Below, piece by piece: positions 54,934 through 63,767 of a DNA stretch of 64,000 nt; the first letter of the stretch is position 1; every line of letters begins with the position of its first letter. Below the pieces are notes generated by a model. It was not told where the DNA came from and ran no database searches. It saw only the letters and a program-made list of their open reading frames with translations. The position numbers and the translations under genes were made by a program. Location of the stretch: contig NZ_CP039695.1 of the NCBI RefSeq assembly GCF_005145025.1, positions 2,413,501 to 2,477,500 of the forward strand. The letters are read 5' to 3'. Source of the DNA: Novosphingobium sp. EMRT-2 (GTDB lineage: Bacteria; Pseudomonadota; Alphaproteobacteria; Sphingomonadales; Sphingomonadaceae).

Positions 54934-56247
54934 ATGCGCCGGGGCTTTTTCTTCCCTTTCACATATGCCGTTCTGTCGCTCCTTGCCCTGATCGCCGCGC
55001 CGGGCATCGGCCATGCGGCGGGCTTCAATGCCGACGCCGCCACGCGAGCCTACCTCGATACGCTGCAGGGCTCCGCGCGCGTGAAATCGGACGCCTATTT
55101 CGAGGGCGGGTACTGGATCGCGCTGATCGGCACACTGGCTTCGGTGGCCGCCTACTGGATCATGTTGCGGCTGCGCATCCTGCCCCGCGTGCGCGATGCG
55201 GCCGAACGCAAGGGGCGCAAGCGCGCGCTGGTGGTGTTCGAAGTGGCGGCCGTGTTCCTGATGGCCAGCACGCTGTTGCTGCTGCCCTGGACCATCTACA
55301 CGGGGTTTGTCCGCGAGGCGCGCTATGGCCTGCTCAACCAGTCTTTCGCCGGCTGGCTGGGCGAACAGGTGATCGGCCTGTTCGTGACGCTGGTCATCGG
55401 CAGCCTGCTGTTCGTGGTGATCTACGGCGTGATCCGGCGGCTGCCGAAGGTCTGGTGGATGGTGTCCACCGGCGTCGTCTCGGTCTTCCTCGCGCTCGCG
55501 ATGCTGTTCGCGCCGGTCTATATCCTGCCGCTGTTCAACACCTATTCCGAACTGCCGCAGGGGCCGGTGCGCGATCGCATCGTCGCCATGGCCAAGGCCT
55601 ATAACGTGCCGGCCGAACACATCTATGTCTATGACGCTTCGAAGCAGACCAAGCGCATTTCGGCCAATGTCTCGGGCATCGGGCCGACCGTGCGGATCAG
55701 CCTGAACGACAACCTGCTGCACCGCGCGTCGGAGCCGGAAATCCTGGCCGCCGTGGGGCACGAGATGGGGCATTACGTGCTGGGCCACGTCTGGCGCTCG
55801 TGGATCTGGCTGACCGCGCTCTATGGGCTGATGCTGTTCCTGGCGGCCTGGGCCATGCCGCTGATCCTGGCGCGGTATGGCGCCCGGTGGAGCATTCGCG
55901 ACGTGGCCGATCCCGCCTCGATGCCGCTCCTTGCGGGCGTGTTCGTGGTCTTTTCGCTGATGGTCACGCCGATCACCAACACGCTGGTCCGCGTGACCGA
56001 GCGTGACGCGGACGTCTTCGGACTGGACGCCGCGCGCGAGCCGGACGGGTTCGCTTCGCTGGCGATGAAGCTTTCCGAATACCGCAAGATCGATCCTGGC
56101 CCGGCCGAGGAAGCGTTGTTCTATGACCATCCCTCGGGCGCGACGCGCGTGCGGCTGGCGATGCGGTGGAAGCAGATCCACATGCCCGGCGCGCCGATGG
56201 CCAAGCCGACGCCGATCGTGCTGGAGCCGATGGACGCGCCGCATTGA
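54934..56247 (+). CDS. M48 metallopeptidase, Ste24/CAAX prenyl protease 1 type
   Basis: A 437-residue membrane protease. A signal-like N-terminal helix, several further membrane segments and the zinc motif HEMGH (residues 276-280) flanked by helices match Ste24 and bacterial homologues. The third zinc ligand is probably the glutamate in RVTERDADVFGLD. Bacterial members probably act in membrane-protein quality control. ATG 54934 is the first start. The stop overlaps the next gene as TTGA. Confidence 0.9.
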   Translation: MRRGFFFPFTYAVLSLLALIAAPGIGHAAGFNADAATRAYLDTLQGSARVKSDAYFEGGYWIALIGTLASVAAYWIMLRLRILPRVRDAAERKGRKRALVVFEVAAVFLMASTLLLLPWTIYTGFVREARYGLLNQSFAGWLGEQVIGLFVTLVIGSLLFVVIYGVIRRLPKVWWMVSTGVVSVFLALAMLFAPVYILPLFNTYSELPQGPVRDRIVAMAKAYNVPAEHIYVYDASKQTKRISANVSGIGPTVRISLNDNLLHRASEPEILAAVGHEMGHYVLGHVWRSWIWLTALYGLMLFLAAWAMPLILARYGARWSIRDVADPASMPLLAGVFVVFSLMVTPITNTLVRVTERDADVFGLDAAREPDGFASLAMKLSEYRKIDPGPAEEALFYDHPSGATRVRLAMRWKQIHMPGAPMAKPTPIVLEPMDAPH

Positions 56248-57098
56248 CGGGCCGCCTGTTCGTCTTCGGGCTGGGCTACAGCGCGAGGATACTGGCGGAG
56301 CGGCTGCGGCGGCAGGGCTGGCGCGTTGACGGAACCGGCCGCGCGGGCACGCTGGCGTTCGATGACGATGCGGGCATCGCCGAAGCGCTCGGGAGCGCGA
56401 CGCACGTCCTATCATCGGTGCCTCCGTCGATAGAGGCGGGCGGCGATCCGGTCCTGCTGCGCCATGGCGCGCGCATCCGGCAATGCGGGGCCGGCTGGAT
56501 CGGCTATCTGTCCTCTACCGGCGTCTATGGCGATGCCGCCGGCGCCTGGGTGGACGAAAGCGCGCCAGTGGGGCGGGGCCGCCGCGGGGCGCGGGCCGAA
56601 GCGGATCTGGCGTGGCAGGCGCTCGATCCGCGCGTGCGGGTGTTCCGGCTACCGGGGATCTATGGTCCCGGCCGCAGTGCGCTGGAGCGAGTGCGCGCCG
56701 GGACCGCGCACCGCATCGACCTGCCGGGGCAGGTGTTCAGCCGCATCCATGTGGAGGACATTGCCGGCGGAATCATCGCCTCGTTCGGCGGGTCGGCGGG
56801 CGTGTATAACCTTTCCGACGATCTGCCGTGCAGCCAGAACGCGGTGATCGAGGAAGCGGCACGGCTGGCGGGGTGCGCGCCGCCGCCGCTGCTGGCGCTG
56901 GAAGAGGCCGGCCTTTCCCCGGCCGCGCGCGCCTTCTACGCGGAGAACCGCCGGGTCGCCAACGGGCGGGCGCGGCGCCTGCTGAACTGGCGCCCGCGCT
57001 ATCCCACTTATCGCGAGGGGTTGCGCGCCCTCAGCGCCACCAGCAGCCCCGCCATCGCCAGTACCGATCCGGCGATGGCCAGCGCGGACCAGCGATAA
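56244..57098 (+). CDS. NAD-dependent epimerase/dehydratase-like protein (YeeZ type)
   Basis: A 284-residue extended-SDR-like protein. The dinucleotide site is FVFGLGYSARILAERL; GYLSSTGVYGDAAGAWVDE holds the serine region and RVFRLPGIYGPGRSALERV follows. No YxxxK is evident, as in other YeeZ-like members. TTG 56244 overlaps the protease stop; the frame is open upstream. The usual end of the family lies near RPRYPTYREGLRAL, but translation here runs about 29 residues further, into sequence complementary to the DMT transporter gene. Confidence 0.82.
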   Translation: MTGRLFVFGLGYSARILAERLRRQGWRVDGTGRAGTLAFDDDAGIAEALGSATHVLSSVPPSIEAGGDPVLLRHGARIRQCGAGWIGYLSSTGVYGDAAGAWVDESAPVGRGRRGARAEADLAWQALDPRVRVFRLPGIYGPGRSALERVRAGTAHRIDLPGQVFSRIHVEDIAGGIIASFGGSAGVYNLSDDLPCSQNAVIEEAARLAGCAPPPLLALEEAGLSPAARAFYAENRRVANGRARRLLNWRPRYPTYREGLRALSATSSPAIASTDPAMASADQR

Positions 57099-57928
57099 CC
57101 TTCGAACAGCGTCGACAGCAGCATGGCGACGACGGGCACGACCACGCCGTTGTAGGCCGCGCGGCCCGGGCCGAGTTCGCGCACCAGCTGGAAATAGAGC
57201 GGAAAGGTCACGACCGATCCCATTACGCCCAGATAGGCGATGCCGAGCAGATAGCCGGGCCGGGTGTCGATTTGCGGCGGGCCATAGACCGTCCAGGCGA
57301 AGGCGGCGTCGATCGCGACGCCCCAGACCATCGCCCAGAACAGCACGGCCAGCATGGGCCGCGTTCGCGCGGTCTCGCTTGCCTGCAGCACGTTCGCGCT
57401 CGATGCGGACAGGATGCCGCAGAACGTGAGCAGCACGCCCAGCAGCGCTTCATCGCCGACGGGCGCGGTGCGCACTTCGTGCAGCAGCAGCAGGGCGATG
57501 CCGGCGATGGCGATGGCCGATCCAGCGAGGAAGCCGCGCGTCAGGGGCTGCCCCAGGAACAGCCGCGCGAACAGGGCATTGGGCACCAGCAGCAGCGCGA
57601 ACAGCACGGCGACTATTCCCGAGGTGATATGCTGCTCGGCGCGGTAGACGAACTGGAAGTTGCAGACGAACTGAAGCAGGCCGAGCAGGATGGCGAGCCG
57701 GTGTCCGCGCCGGTCCAGCCGCAGGCTCTCCCCGCGCGCCAGCGCCAGCACCAGCACGCCGACGGCGGCCACGGCGAAGCGCCAGGTGACCGACCAGCTT
57801 GCCGGCACCGAGCCGATCTGGTCCTTGATGACCAGCCAGGTGGAGCCCCAGATCAGCGCCACCAGCGCGAACGGACCGAGGATGCGCGGGTTCCAGAACG
57901 AGGGCGGCGCGTCGCCGGGCGCGGTCAC
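57008..57928 (-). CDS. EamA/DMT-family transporter
   Basis: A 306-residue protein of ten predicted membrane helices in two EamA repeats, starting after WNPRILGPFALVALIWGSTWLVIKD (quoted in part: FALVALIWGSTWLVIKD). GIVAVLFALLLVPNALFAR ends the first repeat and YNGVVVPVVAMLLSTLFEG lies in the second. Such proteins often export amino acids or metabolites, which fits its coupling to threonine aldolase. GTG 57928 overlaps the aldolase stop as GTGA. Its 3' end overlaps the convergent epimerase gene by 91 bases. Confidence 0.9.
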   Translation of the reverse strand: MTAPGDAPPSFWNPRILGPFALVALIWGSTWLVIKDQIGSVPASWSVTWRFAVAAVGVLVLALARGESLRLDRRGHRLAILLGLLQFVCNFQFVYRAEQHITSGIVAVLFALLLVPNALFARLFLGQPLTRGFLAGSAIAIAGIALLLLHEVRTAPVGDEALLGVLLTFCGILSASSANVLQASETARTRPMLAVLFWAMVWGVAIDAAFAWTVYGPPQIDTRPGYLLGIAYLGVMGSVVTFPLYFQLVRELGPGRAAYNGVVVPVVAMLLSTLFEGYRWSALAIAGSVLAMAGLLVALRARNPSR

Positions 57929-58941
57929 AGCGCGGCGATGGCGCGGGCCAGCGCCTCGACATGCGCCGGATCGCTGTTCCACGCGGTAACCAGCCGCGCC
58001 GCGCCGGGCGCGCCTTCGGGGGCGGGCCAGTCGTAAAACTCGAAGCCTTGCGCGTGCAGCGCGGCCTGTTCGGAGGGCGAGAGCACGGCGAAGACCTCGT
58101 TGGCCTCGACCGGGTGAAGCAGGCGTTCGCCGCAGGCCTCGCCGATCGCGGCGGCGGCGGCATTGGCGGCGCGCGCGTTGTCGAGCCACAGGCCGTCTTC
58201 GATCATCGCCAGCACTTGCGCGGCCAGATAGCGCCCCTTGGACTGGAGATGCCCGGCGCGCTTGCGGCGATAGCGCACCACGTCGGCCAGCGCGGGATCG
58301 AAGAACACCAGCGCCTCGGCGTTCATGCCGCCGTTCTTGACGCAGCCGAACGTCAGCACGTCGACGCCGGCGTTCACCGTCACCGCGGCGGGATCGCAGC
58401 CGAGACGGGCCACCGCGTTGGCGAAGCGCGCGCCGTCCACGTGCAGGCCCAGCGTGCGCTGCCTGGCCAGCGCGCCGATCGCGGCGACCTCGTCGGGCGT
58501 ATAGACGCGCCCGTATTCGGTCGCCTGCGTGATCGAGATGGCATGCGGCTGCACCTGGTGCACGTCGCGCCGAATCGGGTCGATCGTCGCGCGGATCGTC
58601 CCGGGCGTCAGCTTCGCGCCTTCGCCGTCGGCCAGCAGCAGCTTGGCGCCGTGGGTGAAGAAGCCGGGCGCGCCGCCTTCGTCCACCTCGATATGCGCCT
58701 CGCGATGGCAGACGATCCCGCCGTGCGGCTGCGCCAGCGCGGCGAGTGCGAGGCAGTTCGCGGCGGTGCCGGTGGCGACCCACAGCGCGGCGCATTCGGT
58801 GCCGAACAAGGCCGAAAACGCCTCGTCCAGCCGGGCGCTGAGCCTGTCGCCGTCATAGGCCGAGTCGGGCTGGTCCGCCGCGCGCATGGCGTCCCAGACG
58901 CGGGGGTGGACGCCGGCGGCGTTATCGGAGAAGAACTTCAT
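57925..58941 (-). CDS. Low-specificity L-threonine aldolase
   Basis: A 338-residue PLP enzyme that splits threonine or allo-threonine into glycine and acetaldehyde. FFSDNAAGVHP opens the fold; WVATGTAANCLALAAL and CHREAHIEVDEGGAP lie around the cofactor. LHVDGARFANAV holds the PLP-pyridine aspartate, and the Schiff-base lysine is in FGCVKNGGMNAEA. ATG 58941 is preferred over ATG 58953. Stop overlaps the DMT transporter start. Confidence 0.92.
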   Translation of the reverse strand: MKFFSDNAAGVHPRVWDAMRAADQPDSAYDGDRLSARLDEAFSALFGTECAALWVATGTAANCLALAALAQPHGGIVCHREAHIEVDEGGAPGFFTHGAKLLLADGEGAKLTPGTIRATIDPIRRDVHQVQPHAISITQATEYGRVYTPDEVAAIGALARQRTLGLHVDGARFANAVARLGCDPAAVTVNAGVDVLTFGCVKNGGMNAEALVFFDPALADVVRYRRKRAGHLQSKGRYLAAQVLAMIEDGLWLDNARAANAAAAAIGEACGERLLHPVEANEVFAVLSPSEQAALHAQGFEFYDWPAPEGAPGAARLVTAWNSDPAHVEALARAIAAL

Positions 58942-58991
58942 GCGCCAAGGCATCTAAGCCACCGACACAGGCGGTCAAGCGGGAGCAAGCA

Positions 58992-59282
58992 ATGGAACAG
59001 GTGACGATCACGCGCGTCGGCGGTGGGGCGGAGGGCGAATACCACGCGGCGGTCGCGGGCAGCGACGCGGTGGGGCGGCTGACCTGGCGCCGCCGGGGCG
59101 ATGTGGTCGCGGCCGAACACACGCTGGTCCCGCCCGAAATCGGCGGGCGCGGGGTGGCGGGCAAGCTGGTGGAAGCGCTGATCGCCGACGCGCGCGCCGA
59201 AGGCTGGAAGATCGCGCCCGATTGCAGCTATGTCGCCGCCGCGTTCCGGCGCCACCCCGAATGGGCGGACCTGCTGGCCTGA
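58992..59282 (+). CDS. YjdJ-type GNAT N-acetyltransferase
   Basis: A 96-residue single-domain protein of the minimal GNAT class (also called the YidJ/Gtn type). It contains TLVPPEIGGRGVAGKLVEALIADAR (quoted in part: PPEIGGRGVAGKLVEAL), the acetyl-CoA loop, and APDCSYVAAAFRRHPEW near the C-terminus. Substrate unknown. It converges on tRNA-Thr. Confidence 0.88.
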   Translation: MEQVTITRVGGGAEGEYHAAVAGSDAVGRLTWRRRGDVVAAEHTLVPPEIGGRGVAGKLVEALIADARAEGWKIAPDCSYVAAAFRRHPEWADLLA

Positions 59283-59308
59283 CGTGCCGGGAGAAAGCGG
59301 GGCGGAAA

Positions 59309-59383
<75 letters not shown>

Positions 59384-59540
59384 ACGCCATTTCCGCGCTC
59401 CGGCGCGCCGGCGAGAACCGGCGGCGGGCAGGGGCGCGCTATTGGCTGCGAGGGCCGGCTTTGTCAAGCGTGGTATGACGTGCTGCGGTATCATCGGCGC
59501 GCTCTTGCCGTCCGCGCGCGGGCACGGCACACCGCGCGGG

Positions 59541-59720
59541 ATGAACGACGATCCGGCAAACATGACGCGCGAGGAGCGGCTGGTCGCGCGCCTGCGCGAG
59601 AACCTGAAGCGGCGCAAGGCGCAGGCCAGAGAACTTGGGGCCAAAGAACTTGGGATTCGTGAGGCAGGCGCCGGCGAATCCGGCACGGGCGGCCTTTCCA
59701 AACCGCAAGGGGAGCGCTAG
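59541..59720 (+). CDS. Small charged hypothetical protein
   Basis: A 59-residue frame starting MNDDPANMTREERLVARLREN with a basic amphipathic helix (LKRRKAQARELGAKE) and a glycine/serine tail. It lies 36 bases upstream of gpmA and may be co-transcribed. Short proteins beginning MTREERL-ARLRENLRRRK are familiar to me from sphingomonads, although no function is known. An in-frame ATG at 59442 is further upstream. Coding status is likely. Confidence 0.55.
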   Translation: MNDDPANMTREERLVARLRENLKRRKAQARELGAKELGIREAGAGESGTGGLSKPQGER

Positions 59721-59756
59721 GGGGCCGTTTCCCGCAGTAGAGCAGCAGGAGCCACG

Positions 59757-60443
59757 ATGCCCCGCCTGATCCTGATCCGTCACGGTCAATCGCAATGGAA
59801 TCTCGAAAACCGTTTCACCGGCTGGTGGGACGTGGATGTGACCGAAAAGGGCGCGGCCGAAGCGCTGGCCGCCGGCACGCTGCTGAAGGACAAGGGCGTG
59901 CTGCCGACGGTGGCGTTCACCTCGCTGCAGACGCGCGCGATCAAGACGCTGCATTTCGCGCTGGAAGCCGCCGGCCGCCTGTGGATTCCCGAAGACAAGG
60001 ACTGGCGCCTCAACGAGCGGCACTATGGTGGCCTGACCGGGCTGGACAAGGCCGAGACCGCCGCGAAGCACGGCGACGAGCAGGTCAAGGTGTGGCGCCG
60101 CAGCTTCGACATCCCGCCGCCGCCGCTGGAAGCGGGCAGCGCTTTCGACCTGGCGGCCGACCCGCGCTATGCCGGCATCCCCGTGCCCGCGACTGAAAGC
60201 CTCAAGGACACGATCGCCCGCGTGCTGCCGTGCTTCGAGCAGAAGATCGCCCCGGCGCTGAAGGCCGGCGAAACGGTGATCGTTTCGGCCCACGGCAATT
60301 CGCTGCGCGCGCTGGTGAAGCACCTTTCGGGCATTTCGGACGCCGATATCACCGGCCTCGAGATTCCGACCGGGCAGCCGATCGTCTATGAACTGGACGA
60401 CAACCTCGCCGAGATCGAGCGGTACTACCTGTCGGAACGCTGA
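59757..60443 (+). CDS. gpmA: 2,3-bisphosphoglycerate-dependent phosphoglycerate mutase
   Basis: Interconverts 3- and 2-phosphoglycerate in glycolysis. A 228-residue histidine phosphatase: the phospho-histidine is H9 in [10 protein letters not shown], the second histidine is in [11 protein letters not shown], and [14 protein letters not shown] contains the catalytic glutamate region. A C-terminal [21 protein letters not shown] is typical. Ribosome-binding site AGCAGGAG before ATG 59757. Confidence 0.95.
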   Translation: MPRLILIRHGQSQWNLENRFTGWWDVDVTEKGAAEALAAGTLLKDKGVLPTVAFTSLQTRAIKTLHFALEAAGRLWIPEDKDWRLNERHYGGLTGLDKAETAAKHGDEQVKVWRRSFDIPPPPLEAGSAFDLAADPRYAGIPVPATESLKDTIARVLPCFEQKIAPALKAGETVIVSAHGNSLRALVKHLSGISDADITGLEIPTGQPIVYELDDNLAEIERYYLSER

Positions 60444-60473
60444 GGGGCGTTCCGGCCTGAGAGGGGGCAGGGC

Positions 60474-60971
60474 ATGAGTGATACCTCGCCGCAGGCGCCG
60501 GCCGTGGCCATCGTCATGGGCAGCCAGTCCGACTGGGAGACGATGAAGAACGCGGCTGCCGCGCTCGACAAGCTGGGCGTGGCCCACGAATGCCGCATCG
60601 TTTCCGCGCACCGCACGCCCGACCGGCTCGTGGCCTTTGCCAAGGGCGCGCACCGGGAAGGCTTCCGCGTGATCATCGCCGGGGCCGGCGGCGCGGCGCA
60701 CCTGCCGGGCATGGTCGCTTCGATGACGCATCTGCCCGTGTTGGGCGTGCCGGTCGAATCCAAGGCGCTGAAGGGCATGGACAGCCTGCTGTCGATCGTC
60801 CAGATGCCCGGTGGCATTCCCGTGGGCACGCTGGCCATCGGCGTGCCGGGCGCGACCAATGCCGGCCTGCTGGCCGCGTCGATCCTCGCCACCTCTGATC
60901 CGGCGCTGGCGGAACGGCTGATCGCGTTCCGCGCCGCGCAGACCGATTCGGTCGCCGAACGGCCTTCCTGA
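60474..60971 (+). CDS. purE: N5-carboxyaminoimidazole ribonucleotide mutase
   Basis: Rearranges N5-CAIR to CAIR in purine synthesis. A 165-residue class I PurE: phosphate/substrate loops are [11 protein letters not shown], the catalytic SAHRTPDRL and [15 protein letters not shown], with [21 protein letters not shown] (quoted in part: [11 protein letters not shown]) conserved. It directly precedes purK, which makes its substrate. Confidence 0.96.
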   Translation: MSDTSPQAPAVAIVMGSQSDWETMKNAAAALDKLGVAHECRIVSAHRTPDRLVAFAKGAHREGFRVIIAGAGGAAHLPGMVASMTHLPVLGVPVESKALKGMDSLLSIVQMPGGIPVGTLAIGVPGATNAGLLAASILATSDPALAERLIAFRAAQTDSVAERPS

Positions 60972-61011
60972 TGGGGATAGAGGTGCGCCAGACCCAGCGC
61001 GGGAGCCGCGC

Positions 61012-62070
61012 ATGATACCGCCCGGCGAAACCATCGGCATTCTCGGCGGCGGCCAACTTGGCCGGATGCTGGCCTTGGCGGCGGCCAATCTCGGCTACCG
61101 CTGCCACGTCTATGCGCCGGAAGCGGATTCGGTCGCGGCCGACGTCAGCGCCGCGTTCACGCAGGGGCACTATGACGACCAGGCCGCGCTGGCCGCCTTC
61201 GCCGCGCAATGCGCGGTGGTGACGTACGAGTTCGAGAACGTCGCCGCCGGGCCGCTGGCCGCGATCGGCGAACATGCGCCGCTGCACCCACCGGTCCGCG
61301 CGCTGGAAGTGGCGCAGGACCGGGTGAACGAGAAAAGCTTCGTCGAGGCGCTGGGCGGCCGGCCCGCGCCGTGGGCGCAAGTGGACTCCGCCGCCGATCT
61401 CGCCGCCGCCATCGCGCGGATCGGCGCGCCCGGCATCCTCAAGACGCGGCGCGACGGGTACGACGGCAAGGGCCAGTGGCGGATCATGGAGCCGGCCGAC
61501 GCCGCCCGGCTGGACCTGCCCGCCGTGCCGCTGATCTACGAAGGCTTCGTGCGCTTCGAGGGCGAGTTCTCGGTGATTCTGGTGCGCGACGCGGCTGGCG
61601 ACGTGCGCTTCTGGGATTCGGCGCGGAACGAGCACGAAAGCGGCATCCTGGCCCGGTCGACGGTGCCCGCGCCGGCGTTCATCGCCGCGCAGGTGGAAGC
61701 GGCGCGCGCGCTGGCGGCGAACGTGGCCGATGCGCTGGACTATGTGGGCGTGCTGACTCTGGAATTCTTCGCCACGGCGGACGGCCCGGTGTTCAACGAG
61801 ATGGCCCCGCGCGTCCACAATTCCGGGCACTGGACGATCGAGGGCGCGCTGGTCAGCCAGTTCGAGAACCACATCCGCGCGATCTGCGCTCTGCCGCTGG
61901 GCAGCACGGCGCTGGCGGCGCAGGGTGCGGTAATGGACAACCTGATCGGCGACGCCGCGTGCGACTGGGCGCAGATCCTGTCCGATCCGGCCAACCACCT
62001 CCATCTCTATGGCAAGGCGGCGGTTCGTCCCGGACGCAAGATGGGCCACGTCACCCGGCTGATCCTGTAA
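61012..62070 (+). CDS. purK: N5-carboxyaminoimidazole ribonucleotide synthase
   Basis: ATP-grasp enzyme that carboxylates AIR to N5-CAIR with bicarbonate. A 352-residue protein: N-terminal GILGGGQLGRMLALAAANLG, central VVTYEFENV, the ATP-grasp loop LKTRRDGYDGKGQW and the metal region FNEMAPRVHNSGHWTIEG. It follows purE by 40 bases and its stop shares one base with the folA start (TAATG). Confidence 0.96.
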   Translation: MIPPGETIGILGGGQLGRMLALAAANLGYRCHVYAPEADSVAADVSAAFTQGHYDDQAALAAFAAQCAVVTYEFENVAAGPLAAIGEHAPLHPPVRALEVAQDRVNEKSFVEALGGRPAPWAQVDSAADLAAAIARIGAPGILKTRRDGYDGKGQWRIMEPADAARLDLPAVPLIYEGFVRFEGEFSVILVRDAAGDVRFWDSARNEHESGILARSTVPAPAFIAAQVEAARALAANVADALDYVGVLTLEFFATADGPVFNEMAPRVHNSGHWTIEGALVSQFENHIRAICALPLGSTALAAQGAVMDNLIGDAACDWAQILSDPANHLHLYGKAAVRPGRKMGHVTRLIL

Positions 62071-62558
62071 TGGCGCAGGCCCTGGTCCTGATCTACGCGC
62101 GCGCCGCCAACGGCACGATCGGTCGGGACAACGCGCTGCCCTGGCACCTTCCGGCGGACCTGCGGCGGTTCAAGGCGCTGACCATGGGCAAGCCGATGAT
62201 CATGGGCCGCAAGACGTTCGAGAGCTTTCCCGCGCCGCTGCCCGGCCGCCGCCATATCGTGCTGACGCGCGATGCCGGCTGGCGCGCGGAAGGGGCCGAA
62301 GTGGTCCACGACGTGCCGGCCGCGCTGGCGCTGGCCGGCGATGGCGAGGTGGCCGTGATTGGCGGCGCCGAGATCTTCCGCCTGTTCCTGCCGCTGGCCA
62401 GGCGGGTGGAATTGACCGAGGTCCATGCCGATGTCGCGGGCGACACGGTGATGCCGCCTCTTGGCCCCGAATGGCGGGAGCTTGCGCGCGAGACGCACCC
62501 GGCCGAAAAGGGACGCCCGGCGTTCGCGTTCGTGACGCTGGAAAGGGAGGGGGGCTGA
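62070..62558 (+). CDS. folA: Dihydrofolate reductase
   Basis: Reduces dihydrofolate with NADPH. A 162-residue enzyme: NGTIGRDNALPWHLPADLRRFK contains the catalytic region (quoted in part: LPWHLPADLRRFK), followed by MIMGRKTFES and VIGGAEIFRLFLP, which bind NADPH. Starting at ATG 62070 gives MAQALVLIYARA. Coupled to purK, linking purine and folate synthesis. The reverse strand is also open. Confidence 0.95.
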   Translation: MAQALVLIYARAANGTIGRDNALPWHLPADLRRFKALTMGKPMIMGRKTFESFPAPLPGRRHIVLTRDAGWRAEGAEVVHDVPAALALAGDGEVAVIGGAEIFRLFLPLARRVELTEVHADVAGDTVMPPLGPEWRELARETHPAEKGRPAFAFVTLEREGG

Positions 62559-62561
62559 ACC

Positions 62562-63767
62562 ATGCGTCGTTGGGTGGCGATTGCACTGGGCGTGACCGGA
62601 TTGGCGGCGGCGGCGTTCTTCGGGCCGCTGCCGGCGTTCGTCGAATTGCAGATGAACCGGATCGACGGGCAGCCGCTGATCGCGGTCAGTGACCGGGCGC
62701 GGGAACTGCACCGTTCGCTGCGGATCGTCGATCTGCATGCCGATACGCTGATGTGGCGGCGCGACCTGCGCGACCGGGCGCGGCGCGGGCATGTCGATCT
62801 GCCGCGTCTGGAAGAGGGCAATGTGGCGCTGCAGGTGTTCTCGTCGGTGTCGAAATCGCCGCGCGGTCTCAATTACGATGCCAATCCGGCGGACAGCGAC
62901 ACGCTGGGCGCTTTGGCGGTGGCGCAGTTGCAGCCGGTGCGGACGTGGAATTCGCTGGCCGAACGCACGCTGTGGCACGGGCAGAAGCTGGATCGCGCGG
63001 TCGCGGCCTCGGGCGGGATGCTGCTTAAAGTCAGCGACGATGCCTCGCTCGACCAGTTGCTGGCCCGGCGCGGGAACAAGGCGCAGCCGGTGGGCGCGAT
63101 GCTTTCGATCGAGGGGCTGCACGATCTGGAAGGCAAGGCAGAGAACCTCGACCGGTTCTATGCCGCCGGCTTCCGCATGGCGAGCCTGACGCATTTCTTC
63201 GACGATGAACTGGCCGGATCGATGCACGGGCTGAAGAAGGGCGGGCTGACCCCGTTCGGCCGGCAGATCGTGCGGCGGATGGAAGACAAGGGCATGATCG
63301 TCGACATCGCGCATCTCAGCCACGCCGGCGTGGCGGACGTGCTGGCGATGGCGCGGCGGCCGGTGGTTTCCAGCCACGGCGGAGTGCAGGCGACGTGCAA
63401 GGTCAACCGCAACCTGACCGACGACGAGATTCGTGGGGTGGCCCGCACCGGCGGGCTGATCGGCATCGGCTATTGGGATGCGGCGGTCTGCGATACCAGC
63501 CCCCGCGCGACGGCCAAGGCGATGCGCCACGTGCGCGATCTTGTCGGGATCGACCATGTCGCGCTAGGCAGCGATTTCGACGGGGCGACCACGACCCGGT
63601 TTGATACCGCGCAACTGGAACAGGTAACCCAGGCCCTGATCGACGAAGGTTTCAGCGAGGACGAGATTCGCGCCGCGATGGGCGGCAACGCGCTGCGCGT
63701 GATTCGCGCCGGCTTGCGGCCGATGTCCTCTGCGTCGGCAGGGGCCATGGCAGAGGCGCATCGATGA
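62562..63767 (+). CDS. Membrane dipeptidase (M19, renal dipeptidase type)
   Basis: A 401-residue zinc dipeptidase. An N-terminal membrane anchor or signal (VAIALGVTGLAAAAFF) is followed by the metal motif VDLHADTLMW (HxD). Further ligands are in MLSIEGLHDL, DIAHLSHAG and SSHGGV, and SDFDGATTTR ends the active site. The family hydrolyses dipeptides, including D-amino-acid-containing ones, in the periplasm. The stop overlaps the ribF start as ATGA. Confidence 0.92.
   Translation: MRRWVAIALGVTGLAAAAFFGPLPAFVELQMNRIDGQPLIAVSDRARELHRSLRIVDLHADTLMWRRDLRDRARRGHVDLPRLEEGNVALQVFSSVSKSPRGLNYDANPADSDTLGALAVAQLQPVRTWNSLAERTLWHGQKLDRAVAASGGMLLKVSDDASLDQLLARRGNKAQPVGAMLSIEGLHDLEGKAENLDRFYAAGFRMASLTHFFDDELAGSMHGLKKGGLTPFGRQIVRRMEDKGMIVDIAHLSHAGVADVLAMARRPVVSSHGGVQATCKVNRNLTDDEIRGVARTGGLIGIGYWDAAVCDTSPRATAKAMRHVRDLVGIDHVALGSDFDGATTTRFDTAQLEQVTQALIDEGFSEDEIRAAMGGNALRVIRAGLRPMSSASAGAMAEAHR

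Noticed and set aside
54829..56415. Upstream extension that would make pepN 1415 codons long
   Set aside because: The extra part is antisense to the Ste24-type protease gene and has low-complexity composition. PepN is complete from ATG 54828.
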